This document shows, in pieces, positions 45,801 through 54,117 of a DNA stretch of 64,000 nt. A program made the position numbers and the translations under genes. The DNA lies in assembly GCA_964423615.1 (NCBI GenBank), contig CAYRFQ010000032.1, forward strand, positions 16,751 to 80,750, read 5' to 3'. This stretch comes from CAYRFQ01 sp964423615. GTDB lineage: Bacteria > Planctomycetota > Planctomycetia > Gemmatales > Gemmataceae. How positions within the stretch are numbered: position 1 is the first letter of the stretch; each line of letters opens with the position of its first letter. The notes under the pieces were generated by a model. It had not been told where the DNA came from, made no database searches, and was given only the letters and a program-made list of their open reading frames with translations.

Positions 45801-45884
45801 GGACTGAGCGACCCCGTGCATTTTCGTGCGGACTTCGAGAACCGATTCTCGACCACGCAGTGTAAGTTCCCCGAGTTCAATCAT
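42828..45884 (-). CDS. Hybrid histidine kinase: RsbT-like, PAS, GAF, HisKA, HATPase, two receivers
   Basis: The protein is about 1018 aa and has no membrane helices, so it is cytoplasmic. Residues 1-120 resemble an RsbT/RsbW ATPase domain ('VAQSLGFDALVSSRLGAITSELTRQIL'), but the ATP-site asparagine of the N-box is replaced. A coiled coil (about 122-175), PAS (about 180-300) and GAF (about 325-455) domains follow. The kinase core has phosphoacceptor H486 ('ANMSHELRTPMNG'), 'INLVGNAIKFTE', 'DTGIGIP' and 'GGTGLGLAI'. Two receivers end the protein, with phosphoacceptors D794 and D935. I chose the ATG at 45884; an in-frame ATG lies 24 codons upstream. It is upstream of the Hpt and RsbU-like genes on the same strand. 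Confidence 0.93.
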   Translation of the reverse strand: MIELGELTLRGRESVLEVRTKMHGVAQSLGFDALVSSRLGAITSELTRQILCQCQSSTMLAGIVEGPPQALVLVFQDGVSVPTIPALYNFFDVVTPLSIGGDLHTLRMVKHLPTQVELTDDFLREQKERVGRPSRNKLMQELQAKNAELEKYGTNLEQTIAARTQELQTALEEIQRNEEKFRALYEHSRDAHLIVGPDGIVDCNHAAVEMLRCNSKDELMSFQPSYFSPEFQPDGSRSEVKAEEMEAIASRRRYHRFDWVHRRMDGEEFPVEVTLTPVMLGEQRTMLAVWHDLTERKRKEKLALLGAEIGRALTTTQDLKEELQGCAQAICNGVEAAYVRIWTFHEDENVLELQASAGIETPFDAEELRIDATTSKLGLMVLKGRSFSTNVVRDDACLIDPDWAEEAHLVGFAARPLTVDERVLGLLALYTRRPIEDEILDILSSIAFSIAVAIERKRTEQELRKAREVAEEANRAKSAFLANMSHELRTPMNGIMGMTDLALDTELSPEQREFLTTVKSSSEALLALLNDILDFSKIEAGKLELDPINFELRDGIGDTLNTLAVRAHNKGLELAYQVGHDVPDALIGDLNRVRQVIINLVGNAIKFTERGEVVLLVEVESSAASPESEGSAPKKTEKQDGRLMLHFQVRDTGIGIPEEKLRHIFNPFEQADTSTTRKYGGTGLGLAICSQLTAMMGGRIWAESQLGEGSTFHFTLEFGIGTPRNKKKKAIKLSDLEELQVLIVDDNRTNRRILEEMLRNWKMKGTSVEGGQQGMALLEQKKQEDEPFDLVLSDVNMPEMDGFGFTQCVRENPEHANTPVILLTSADRSGDIQKCRELGIAAHLMKPIKQSMLLDAIVNAVTPERRSPTPKKSAQAPALLAGETLTILLAEDNVVNQKFAIRTITKRGHEVVVANNGKEAVEAWEAQTFDIILMDVQMPEMDGFEAVAHIREKERVSGTHVPIVAMTAHAMKGDRERCLEAGMDGYVTKPIKAQVMFAEIDRLLSGNPTSPSRDRTTS

Positions 45885-46612
45885 GGAGCATTGGCTTTCC
45901 GAGTCGAGAGTCGAAGGTTGAGCTAGGCTCGAGCGGTTTACGAACGTGTGAGGCATCGGTAGGATTTAGTGGGCCAGGACAAGCCACGCAGCGGCGATGG
46001 CACACCATGTCTGTTGTTGTTGTTTTATTCGTGCAAGGCCGTGACCGGGCCATTTCGCGTAACGCCATCGCTCGGCTCTGCCTTCGCCCGTTACACCCTA
46101 CAAAAACGGAAGCGAATTCTGGTCGCTACATCCATTCGCATTGCGTTCTCGGAGTTCTATTAACCACAATTACCATTTTACGAGAGTGCCAGAATCCGGA
46201 CAGACGACTTTGGTAGAACGAGTGAAGCGAGGTCGTGGCGAAACGCAATGCTTAACAAGGTTTCGGCACTCTCTGGTTGATCCTGTCGTGTTCTCCCCCG
46301 TTAGGCGTGCAATGGTGTTCTGGAACCAAGTCGTCAACTGGACCTTGAGATTTTCCTTTTGCAGTACACTGGACCACAACGGAAAACCATTACCAGCGAA
46401 ACACGACCACCGCAATGAACCTACCCAGACAGTCACGTCTTCCCAGGTTACGGTTGGTTCCCCGCGACTCGTCAACCTCAAGACTGGATGGGCTTTTCAC
46501 GCGCACAGAAGCGGCCTCACAAACGCGGGTGGCGTGAATGATCGAAGTGGAGGCCGGATTTGCCATCTGCCCTTGCCGCGTGTTGCGCTCGTTCCGATTC
46601 CAGGAGTGTCCA
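45885..46612. other. Divergent intergenic region, 728 bp
   Basis: It separates the hybrid kinase (leftward) from a tiny secreted-protein gene (rightward). Open frames at 46141-46698 and 46170-46481 run through it on opposite strands, but neither has a ribosome binding site or recognisable protein features. No tRNA or strong hairpin is seen. Confidence 0.35.
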
Positions 46613-46786
46613 ATGAACCGGGTTTTCTTGTTTTGCTTCGGGTTGACATGGATGGTTGCGCTGCCCCTGGAGTGGATGCCCAATGTATCAGCGAATGAAT
46701 GGCCAGTTCGACGTGGGCCGTCCCGCGAGCCGAACCCCTATCGTTCTTGTCCCCCAAGGCAAATGAGCCCGATGCGTTGCGGATGA
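46613..46786 (+). CDS. Tiny secreted protein, about 57 aa
   Basis: A complete signal peptide ('MNRVFLFCFGLTWMVALPLEW...VSAN') is followed by a mature part of only ~30 residues, rich in proline and arginine with two cysteines ('PYRSCPPRQMSPMRCG'). AGGAG lies 6 nt before the ATG, which makes translation likely. The gene would be missed by length-based prediction. The mature peptide could be disulfide-closed. Function unknown. It is convergent with the membrane protein gene at 46992. Confidence 0.5.
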   Translation: MNRVFLFCFGLTWMVALPLEWMPNVSANEWPVRRGPSREPNPYRSCPPRQMSPMRCG

Positions 46787-46991
46787 AGTTTTCGAGACTA
46801 AGGGGCCGGTGAGAGCCTTGATATTGTTCTACTCTGTCGCGGTGTTACGTTTCCACGAACCGACGCACGACGGCTTACGCCAAGATCGCAGTGTCGGGAG
46901 CGACTCCGTGTTTGGCCCTCGATCAGCGACAGAACCCCGAAATGAGGCCGTGGGAATTGGGCCTTGTAACGAATCAAACGCAGCGTTCCGG

Positions 46992-47675
46992 TCAATACCG
47001 TCCTCGATCGCGGTACTGGTCGCTCGAGCCATAGTCATCATCGTGCTCACCATCGTAGCCTCGTCGAGGTGCCCGCCGGTCATAGTCATCGTAGTCGTCG
47101 TAGTCGTAGTCATCGTCATCGTGGTCGTATCGCAACCGACCTCGCCGCCGTCGTCGCCCGCCCCCTCGGAGGGCATCGCTGAACTCCGGCGAGACGTTTT
47201 TCAAAGTGATTTCAAAATCAGTGATTTCAGCCGGGCGAACTGCAGAGTTTTGGTAGATAACCACCCAGATTAACCAGGCAAGGAGAAGGATAATATTTCC
47301 GAAGCAGACCATCCCATATAGAGCGTCATTACCCCCAGGAGGCCCTTGGTCTTCCAGGACGGCAATCAGAACGGCCGAACTGACCCCCGATACTAAAAAG
47401 AACAGCAGGCCCAACCACACGAGTAACGAACGTGATCGCCAGTGGCCACGATGAAAATGACACACTGGAGCATACACCGTCATCCTCTTACTCAAGATCG
47501 CTGCGACGACGACATAGGGCAACAGTCCCACCAAGATCAAGACGGCCGTCCACGGTGGGGTCCAGTGAAAGCTCTTCCGAACTTCGTCGTCAGCATGGTC
47601 ACCACAAACAATGCAGATATCCGGCAGTCGTCCTTCGTAGACGTCCTCCCGGTCGAGTTCAACTCTGGTGGACAT
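46992..47675 (-). CDS. Membrane protein with CxxC head and acidic/tyrosine-arginine tail
   Basis: The protein is 227 aa. A 'CIVCGDHADDEV' motif near residue 21 suggests metal binding. Three hydrophobic segments follow ('WTAVLILVGLLPYVVVAAIL', 'LLVWLGLLFFLVSGVSSAVLIAVL' and 'GMVCFGNIILLLAWLIWVVIY'). The last ~60 residues are low complexity: 'GGGRRRRRGRLRYDHDDDDYD' and further D/Y repeats, then a basic end. The tail is encoded by trinucleotide-rich DNA (47040-47160) and probably stays disordered in the cytoplasm. GAGGA precedes the ATG. No family is recognised. Confidence 0.75.
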   Translation of the reverse strand: MSTRVELDREDVYEGRLPDICIVCGDHADDEVRKSFHWTPPWTAVLILVGLLPYVVVAAILSKRMTVYAPVCHFHRGHWRSRSLLVWLGLLFFLVSGVSSAVLIAVLEDQGPPGGNDALYGMVCFGNIILLLAWLIWVVIYQNSAVRPAEITDFEITLKNVSPEFSDALRGGGRRRRRGRLRYDHDDDDYDYDDYDDYDRRAPRRGYDGEHDDDYGSSDQYRDRGRY

Positions 47676-48056
47676 GACAACGTATCCTCGTTAGCTCATG
47701 GGATTGGGCCATTGCAGTTCATTCTGTAAGATCGTCGTTTCTATTCGGACAGTCGATGAGTCCGGCCAATCGTTACTTTATCCTCTTGACAGGAAGTAAT
47801 GGTGTCAATCGATTATCCGTCCCGATAGGACCCAAGTGCAGGCGTTCCAGTGAAGCCTCGTTCCGCTCCTTCGTTGACACGAGCGAAACACCAAGTTACC
47901 TTGCAAGAATAGATTATGAGGAAGTCGATGAGTCGAAGAAGTAGTCCACTCCTTCATTCGGCAACTTGCCTTCGAACAAACGAGAAGACGCCGAGGGTAA
48001 CACTGCGAGCGAGCGATTTCTCAAGGACTTCGGGCACCTTTGGGAGGTTTTCCTCC
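47676..48056. other. Divergent intergenic region before the DUF1549 gene
   Basis: 380 bp. A perfect TTGACA at 47786-47791 is the best -35 candidate for the rightward operon, but no -10 at ideal spacing is clear. A 62-codon frame at 47756-47944 has protein-like residues near its end but no ribosome binding site, so I do not call it a gene. Confidence 0.3.
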
Positions 48057-50633
48057 ATGAACAGGATTGGGCAGATTGTCGTCATTGGGCTGGTAGGTTT
48101 GGTGTGGAATATTCCGTGTTTTGCTCTCTCCCAACAATCTCCAACGCAAAGGAGGGAGCTAGGGGAGAAATTGTTCCGTGACAAAGTCCACTCGATCCTA
48201 GAGAGGAAGTGTCTCGGTTGCCACGGAGACGACCCGAGACGTATCCGCGCTGGTCTCGATTTACGCACCCGCAAAGGCGCTCTCGACGGAGGAGATAGCG
48301 GCCCAGCACTCGTCCCTGGAAAAGCCCACAAGAGCCTCTTCTACCAAACGGTCCTTCGGACGGGCGATGTGAAAATGCCGCCGAAAGAAGAGGAACGGCT
48401 TACCAAGAATGAACTCGAAGCGGTAAAACAATGGATCGATGCCGGAGCGCCCTGGGCCGAACCCAAGGCAGTTGCCAAGAACGAATGGAAAGTCGATCCC
48501 AAAGAAGCCTGGGCGTTTTTGCCTGTCAACAAGGTGAAGGTTCCCCGACCGAAAGCCAACACCGAATGGGTGCGAACTCCGGTCGATGCTTTCGTGCTAC
48601 GAAAATTGCAAGAACAAGGGCTCTCCCCCGCACCGAAGGCCGATCGCCTCTCTTTGATTCGACGAGCCACCTACGACTTGACCGGACTCCCACCAACGCC
48701 AGCCGAAGTTGATGCTTTTCTGAACGACAATTCACCCAATGCCTACGAACGACTCGTCGACAGACTGCTCGCTTCGCCCCATCACGGCGAACGTTGGGGA
48801 CGTCACTGGTTGGATGTCGTCAGATACAGCGACTCGAGTGGTTTCTCCAACGATTATGAAAGACCGAATGCCTGGCGTTATCGAGATTATGTGATTCGGA
48901 GCTTCCAGCAGGACAAGCCGTACGATCGCTTCATCTTGGAGCAGTTGGCAGGTGACGAGTTGAAGCCGTCCACCCCCGAAGGCCAAATCGCGGTCGGGTA
49001 TCTCAGGATGGGACCTTGGGAACATACGGGCATGAGTGTGGCTGCTGTGACCCGTCAGTTGTTTTTGGATGACGTAACGAACGCCGTCGGCACGACGTTC
49101 TTGGCTCTGCCATTGAACTGCTGTCGATGCCACGATCACAAGTTCGATCCGTTGCCGACACGAGACTATTATCGAATCCAGGCGTGTTTTGCTCCCGCCC
49201 AATTCGCCGACAGAAAAACGCCGTTCTTGCCGACCGAGAACACGAACCGATTCGCCGAGTACGCCGCCTTCGTTCAGGAGCGAATGAAGAGTAACGCCGC
49301 CAAACTCAAGAACGTCAAGAACGCGGACAAGGGTGCGCAAGAAGAATTGCGACGCACCTATCGAAAACGGTCAATGTTCTATGGCTTGGCCCTCAAACGC
49401 TATCAACCGATCAGCTTCAGCGTGAGCAATGGCGGGTTCGGCAAGAAGAAAAAACAACCTCAGACGGTGCACATACTAAAAGGCGGCTCGCTAGCGTCCA
49501 AAGGAGATGCCGTTACGCCTGGTGTTCTGAGTGCCGTTCATGAGTCCGACGATAAGCGTTATCCGAGTGAATGGAACACCGTTCCGAACAAATCCTATGG
49601 CCGACGCCTCGCCCTGGCCAAGTGGATCGCCAGTGAGAAGAATCCACTCACGGCTCGCGTCATGGTCAATCGCATCTGGCACTGGCACTTCGGCAAAGGA
49701 CTGGTGGCCACGAGTAATAACTTCGGGAAGATGGGCAAACGCCCGACGCATCCCGAACTACTCGATTGGATGGCGACGGATTTCGTCAACCAGAAGTGGT
49801 CGATCAAACAGATGCACCGCCTCATCATGTTGTCGTCCACCTACCAACAAAGTGACGAGCACCCCGAAATCAAATCCGTCCGTAAGGTCGATCCACTCAA
49901 CGAAAGTTTGGCCTACTTTCCGCCTCGGCGATTGACCGCGGAAGAACTGCGAGATAGCATCTTGGCCGTCTCGGGCGAACTCAGTCTGACCTCTGGCGGA
50001 CCGCCCGTGTATCCCGAAATCAACTGGGACGTGGCGTTGCAACCCCGACAAATCATGGGAGCCCTCGCACCCATTTATGAACCTTCGCCCAAACGAGAAC
50101 AACGCCATCGACGGACGATCTACACGGTCCAGATAAGGACGGTCGGCAATCCCTTCCTCGAAGTCTTCAACGCACCGAACATGGACGTCTCTTGCGAACG
50201 ACGCGAAGAAAGCACGGTGACGCCCCAAGTCTTCACTCTCTTCAACGGCCAATTTGTCCACGAGATGGCCCTGGCGATGGCCCACCGCTTGCAAAAAAAA
50301 GGCAAGACCCGCAGCGACCAAATCGAACGAGCGTTTCGCCTCGTCTATGGTCGAACCCCCACGGATCGCGAACGAAACCTGTGCCTGGCGCACTACGCCA
50401 AGGTGTGCCAACATCACCAACGCCACAAGCCCGTAAGGCGGGACTTACCAAAGCAAATCGTGCGAGACCGAATCGCCGAGTTCAGCGGAGCGAGAGTCCA
50501 AATCGCTGAAGAATGGGATGCGAGTTCGTACCAACGGAACCTCCAGCCCTCCGATGTCTCGGCCGAGACACGAGCCTTGGCAGAGATTTGTTTAGTGTTG
50601 TTAAACAGCAATGAGTTTGTGTACCTGCATTAG
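48057..50633 (+). CDS. Planctomycete cytochrome-like DUF1549/DUF1553 protein
   Basis: The protein is about 858 aa with a signal peptide ('IVVIGLVGLVWNIPCFALSQ'). A cytochrome c-type haem motif 'CLGCHGDD' (C52, C55, H56) opens the PSCyt1 domain, with 'MPPKEEERLTKNELEAVKQWIDAGAPW' typical of that domain. DUF1549 follows ('LIRRATYDLTGLPPTPAEVDAFL', 'HHGERWGRHWLDVVRYSDSSG'), then DUF1553 ('TARVMVNRIWHWHFGKGLVATSNNFG', 'RRLTAEELRDSILAVSGEL'). These exported proteins are hallmarks of planctomycetes; a redox or polysaccharide-linked role is suspected but unproven. GGGAGG nine nt before the ATG supports the start. It is co-transcribed with the DUF1501 gene 41 bp downstream. Confidence 0.95.
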   Translation: MNRIGQIVVIGLVGLVWNIPCFALSQQSPTQRRELGEKLFRDKVHSILERKCLGCHGDDPRRIRAGLDLRTRKGALDGGDSGPALVPGKAHKSLFYQTVLRTGDVKMPPKEEERLTKNELEAVKQWIDAGAPWAEPKAVAKNEWKVDPKEAWAFLPVNKVKVPRPKANTEWVRTPVDAFVLRKLQEQGLSPAPKADRLSLIRRATYDLTGLPPTPAEVDAFLNDNSPNAYERLVDRLLASPHHGERWGRHWLDVVRYSDSSGFSNDYERPNAWRYRDYVIRSFQQDKPYDRFILEQLAGDELKPSTPEGQIAVGYLRMGPWEHTGMSVAAVTRQLFLDDVTNAVGTTFLALPLNCCRCHDHKFDPLPTRDYYRIQACFAPAQFADRKTPFLPTENTNRFAEYAAFVQERMKSNAAKLKNVKNADKGAQEELRRTYRKRSMFYGLALKRYQPISFSVSNGGFGKKKKQPQTVHILKGGSLASKGDAVTPGVLSAVHESDDKRYPSEWNTVPNKSYGRRLALAKWIASEKNPLTARVMVNRIWHWHFGKGLVATSNNFGKMGKRPTHPELLDWMATDFVNQKWSIKQMHRLIMLSSTYQQSDEHPEIKSVRKVDPLNESLAYFPPRRLTAEELRDSILAVSGELSLTSGGPPVYPEINWDVALQPRQIMGALAPIYEPSPKREQRHRRTIYTVQIRTVGNPFLEVFNAPNMDVSCERREESTVTPQVFTLFNGQFVHEMALAMAHRLQKKGKTRSDQIERAFRLVYGRTPTDRERNLCLAHYAKVCQHHQRHKPVRRDLPKQIVRDRIAEFSGARVQIAEEWDASSYQRNLQPSDVSAETRALAEICLVLLNSNEFVYLH

Positions 50634-50674
50634 TCAAATAGGGCGACACGAGATTCCGTAGGAGTTACAAACAC

Positions 50675-52093
50675 ATGCCACCTCCGACCTCTCCACAATT
50701 ATGCTCTCCCGGTCGTCGTGAGTTTCTTTATCATCTCGGCGCTGGACTCGGAAGCGTAGCCTTCACTTCCATGTTGGCGCAAGAACCAGCCCAAGCTGGA
50801 CCGCTTGCGGCGAAGCAACCCCACCACACGCCGAAAGCCACGGCGTGTATCTTCTTGTTGATGGAAGGTGGTCCCAGTCACATCGACACGTTCGACCCAA
50901 AACCTCGGTTGAAAGAACTCCACATGCAAGAGTTCGTTCGCCGAGATCAGTTCGCCTCTGCGATGGCCAGTGGCCGACGATACTACGTCGCAAGTCCCTT
51001 TCGATTTCGTCGGGCTGGTCAGTCGGGAATGACGATTTGCGAGCACTGGGAGCAACTGGCCGACTGTGTCGACGACATCTGTTTTTATCGCGGATGCGTT
51101 GCCGAGAGCATAAACCATCCAACGGCCTTGTATCATCTCAATACGGGCAACCGATTCGGAGGCGATCCGAACATGGGAGCTTGGGCCACGTACGGTCTGG
51201 GGACAGAGAACGAGAATTTGCCTGCGTTCGTTGTGTTGCCCGACGTGACGTATCCGCAAGGCGGTGCGGCGAACTGGTCGAACGGTTTCCTTCCCGCACG
51301 CTACCAAGGAACGGCACTCCGGCCGCAAGGCTCTCCCATCTTGAACCTCAACCCACCCGCAGGTGTGACGCGGCAGCTTCAAAGAGACAATCTCGACCTA
51401 CTCGGTCAACTCAATCAAGGCCATCGAGAGCGACACCCCAATCACGACGGGTTGACGGCTCGAATGGAGACCTACGAATTAGCTTTCCGGATGCAAGTTT
51501 CGGTTCCAGGCGTTCTGGACATCGATCGGGAGTCCGCCGCGACCAAAAGACTCTACGGCGTCGGGGAAAGAGAAACCGACGAGTTTGGGCGTAAGTGTCT
51601 TCTTGCCCGACGACTGGTCGAGCAAGGAACCCGATTCGTCCAGGTCTACACGAGTGGGTGGGATTCGCACGACTATATTGCCGACGCTCACCGGAACCGA
51701 ATGAGAGCCGTCGATAAACCGATTGCCGGGTTGCTCAAAGACTTGAAACGCCGTGGTTTGCTGGAAACGACATTGGTGATTTGGGCGGGAGAATTCGGCC
51801 GGTCCCCGGACAACGGTCGCCGTCGTGGAGGACGAGCCCTCGGGCGTGACCACAATGCCAAGGCCCAAACAATTTGGATGGCAGGCGGAGGCGTCAAGGC
51901 CGGACACGTCATCGGTGCGACTGACGAGATCGGCAACGAAGCCGCCGATGTCGTCCATCCGCTCAAAGACTTCCACACGACGGTGTTACATTTGCTCGGG
52001 CTCGACGATAATCGACTCACGTACTTCCACGGGGGACGGTTCAAGCAACTCAGCCAGACCGGCGGCCAAGTCATCCGAGACCTGTTGGGGTGA
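50675..52093 (+). CDS. DUF1501 protein, Tat-exported
   Basis: The protein is 472 aa. It has a twin-arginine signal ('CSPGRREFLYHLGAGLGSVAF'), so it is exported folded, probably with a bound cofactor or metal. The family landmarks are 'ACIFLLMEGGPSHIDTFDPKP', 'RYYVASPFRFRRAGQSGMTICEHW', 'RFVQVYTSGWDSHD' and 'LVIWAGEFGRSPDNG', part of an alkaline-phosphatase/sulfatase-like fold. It is the standard partner of DUF1549/1553 proteins in planctomycetes, and here it directly follows one. Its biochemical role is not established. Confidence 0.95.
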   Translation: MPPPTSPQLCSPGRREFLYHLGAGLGSVAFTSMLAQEPAQAGPLAAKQPHHTPKATACIFLLMEGGPSHIDTFDPKPRLKELHMQEFVRRDQFASAMASGRRYYVASPFRFRRAGQSGMTICEHWEQLADCVDDICFYRGCVAESINHPTALYHLNTGNRFGGDPNMGAWATYGLGTENENLPAFVVLPDVTYPQGGAANWSNGFLPARYQGTALRPQGSPILNLNPPAGVTRQLQRDNLDLLGQLNQGHRERHPNHDGLTARMETYELAFRMQVSVPGVLDIDRESAATKRLYGVGERETDEFGRKCLLARRLVEQGTRFVQVYTSGWDSHDYIADAHRNRMRAVDKPIAGLLKDLKRRGLLETTLVIWAGEFGRSPDNGRRRGGRALGRDHNAKAQTIWMAGGGVKAGHVIGATDEIGNEAADVVHPLKDFHTTVLHLLGLDDNRLTYFHGGRFKQLSQTGGQVIRDLLG

Positions 52094-52247
52094 GGTTCTC
52101 GGCACACAGGGCCAGCTATTATGAATGCTCTCACAATGGCCGGTTGGGGTTTTCCGATTGTCCCTACTGCTGCAAAGGGCTAGATTACCAATAGAATATT
52201 GTACGGAAATACTGAGAAAACACCGACAAACCAACACGAGGTGTTCT

Positions 52248-53150
52248 ATGCGATTTGTTTGGATGGCACTCGCGGTGTTGCTCTTCTTCACCTTGGTGAA
52301 GTCTAGCTTTGGTCAAGAAAAGACAGTGCTTCCTGGCGATGAGAAAAAAGCCGAGAAGAAAGGTGACGAAAAGAAAGGCGACGAAAAGAAAGGCGACGAA
52401 ACGGACCAAAAGACCGAGCCAAAAACCGACGAGAAGAGCAAGCAACAATCGAAGCGAGCTTCCAAGATTCGCCCCGACCAGACGCTGGTGGGGGAACTGA
52501 CGGATATGGCCGCCGGGGAGGTCGAGATCACAGTCCGGTACCAGGTCAAAGTTACACGACCCGACGCTGTCCGGCGACTCGCCCAATGGAATCAACGCAA
52601 AGTACAGTTGACGTTGAACATACAACGCGCAAGAAGTGCCTTCCAGCGGCAGCAGAACGCGTACAACCTCCAAGTCCATCTCCGGACCCTGCCCGACCTC
52701 TACGAGATGAAAAAAGGCGAGCAACGATATCGTGTCAAGCTGGCCGACGACGTTAAGGTTCGCGTGAAGACCCCTGGGCCGCAATACGACGTGAAAGGAA
52801 AACCCATTCGAGTCACGCGGAAGATGCTCAAAAAACTCCAAGGAGATGAAGGACTTCCGTACTTCCCGGGCGAACTGGGTGACATCCAAACAGGCCGACA
52901 AGTGCAAGTTTGGATCAAGCAGCCACGCCGACCGCGTAACAAACGTACGAAGAAAACAACAAAATCCAAGCCGGTAAAGAACAAAACAAATCCAACCAAC
53001 AGTAAGAAAAACCCCCTCGCCGCCATCCTCGGTAAAGTCTCCAAGAAGACCGAGCCCTCGACGGAAACCAAGAAACAAAATGGCGAACCGGCTGTAGATT
53101 CCTCACCGAAAGTGGTCGTCATCATCGTCGGCGAGCCAGTGCGAAGGTAA
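52248..53150 (+). CDS. Exported lysine-rich protein
   Basis: The protein is about 300 aa. A signal peptide ('VWMALAVLLFFTLVKSSFGQ') is followed by a lysine/glutamate tandem-repeat segment ('KKGDE' x3 and variants) up to about residue 75. A globular part follows with 'GELTDMAAGEVEITVRYQVKV' and 'NAYNLQVHLRTLPDLYEMKKGEQRYRVKL'. The C-terminal region is again lysine-rich. It probably binds acidic polymers or is periplasmic and disordered in part. No family is recognised. A strong terminator follows. Confidence 0.75.
   Translation: MRFVWMALAVLLFFTLVKSSFGQEKTVLPGDEKKAEKKGDEKKGDEKKGDETDQKTEPKTDEKSKQQSKRASKIRPDQTLVGELTDMAAGEVEITVRYQVKVTRPDAVRRLAQWNQRKVQLTLNIQRARSAFQRQQNAYNLQVHLRTLPDLYEMKKGEQRYRVKLADDVKVRVKTPGPQYDVKGKPIRVTRKMLKKLQGDEGLPYFPGELGDIQTGRQVQVWIKQPRRPRNKRTKKTTKSKPVKNKTNPTNSKKNPLAAILGKVSKKTEPSTETKKQNGEPAVDSSPKVVVIIVGEPVRR
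52356..52400 (+). repeat. Three 15-bp tandem repeats encoding KKGDE
   Basis: Units start at 52356, 52371 and 52386, form aagaaaggcgacgaa, with one base difference. They are in frame and lie just after the signal peptide of the host gene. Confidence 0.8.
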
Positions 53151-53182
53151 GTCTCCGGCAACTACGAAAGAAATGCAACGAA

Positions 53183-53213
53183 AGCCTGCGGAAGCATTCC
53201 GCAGGCTTTTTTC
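53183..53213 (+). terminator. Intrinsic terminator
   Basis: AGCCTGCGGA at 53183-53192 pairs with TCCGCAGGCT at 53198-53207, followed by TTTTTTCGG. It lies 33 bp after the lysine-rich protein gene. Confidence 0.92.
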
Positions 53214-53451
53214 GGTTTATCCATAACGATCAACGGACAGGCATGACTCTGAAAAAACAGCCTGAAAGGCAGTGGCCCCCAAACCCAACAACGTAACTCC
53301 AAGTCAGTCGGAAGTAGGGGTTCCTCGTGAAATTACTCCTTCTGCCTGTGTCGAAGGTGGAAACTGGATTGATTCAGAGACGGGAATCTCACCAGCGACG
53401 TTACTCGTCGTTCTCGTAGAAGGTCCAATATCTCATTCAAGGAGTTTGCTG

Positions 53452-54027
53452 ATGCGTACCCTTGCTGTTGGAGTCATGATTCTGCTTGCGAACGTCGCAA
53501 CCCATTCGAGCCTTGCTCAAGACAAGCAGCCGTCGAAAAAGAACCTCGCCACACGAATTATGGATAAGGTTATCGACGTTAAGTTTAGCAAGAAGAAGTA
53601 CGCCTTCACGCTGGCCGAGGTGGCCAAAGGAGTGAAGTTCAAGTACCAAATCGTCGTCCGCCAAGACATTCCGAACGTTCATCCAATGAGCCAAAGAACC
53701 GCGAACAATAACGCCGGAAAAAGTAAACTCTACGCATTCGAAATGATCTCCGGGAACAAGCAACGATATTGTATTCGAGACGTCGGACTGGGAATCCCGC
53801 CTCAACGTGTATTCCGAACGATCCAGAAAGGGAAGTACAAACAGTCTTTCACTTGGGACGGTCGTAATTGGAGCGGGCCTTCGGATTTTGACAACCCAAA
53901 GGGCAAACCATTCCCGCCTGGAACTTACAAGCTGACCGTGTCATTCGTCGGTCAGGTCAAAACGGATGAGGGAATTCAACGTTATCGAGTGGAACGGAGT
54001 GTTGCTGTGATTTTGACACAACGATGA
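53452..54027 (+). CDS. Small exported protein of unknown function
   Basis: The protein is about 191 aa. It has a signal peptide ('TLAVGVMILLANVATHSSLAQ'). The mature part looks like a single beta-sandwich: 'YAFTLAEVAKGVKFKYQIVVRQDI', 'GKYKQSFTWDGRNWSG' and 'FPPGTYKLTVSFVGQVKTDEG'. The last element resembles the 'PAGTYTLTV' strand common in FlgD- or Ig-like domains. AAGGAG eight nt before the ATG at 53452 supports the start; the frame extends further upstream without features. It lies behind a strong terminator and 90 bp before the Rpn-like gene. Confidence 0.7.
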   Translation: MRTLAVGVMILLANVATHSSLAQDKQPSKKNLATRIMDKVIDVKFSKKKYAFTLAEVAKGVKFKYQIVVRQDIPNVHPMSQRTANNNAGKSKLYAFEMISGNKQRYCIRDVGLGIPPQRVFRTIQKGKYKQSFTWDGRNWSGPSDFDNPKGKPFPPGTYKLTVSFVGQVKTDEGIQRYRVERSVAVILTQR

Positions 54028-54117
54028 TTCCATCGTTTACAGGATGCGCCGGAAACCAGAGTTGGTACAGACGAACGCGGATGGCTGTGGCTGCAATTTC
54101 GAAGAAGGAGCCTTGGG

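Noticed and set aside
46141..46698. 185-codon plus-strand frame across the kinase/peptide intergenic region
   Set aside because: No ribosome binding site and random composition; it overlaps the better-supported tiny secreted protein gene in another frame.
47756..47944. 62-codon frame upstream of the DUF1549 gene
   Set aside because: No ribosome binding site, and the frame reads through a likely promoter region; evidence too weak to call a gene.
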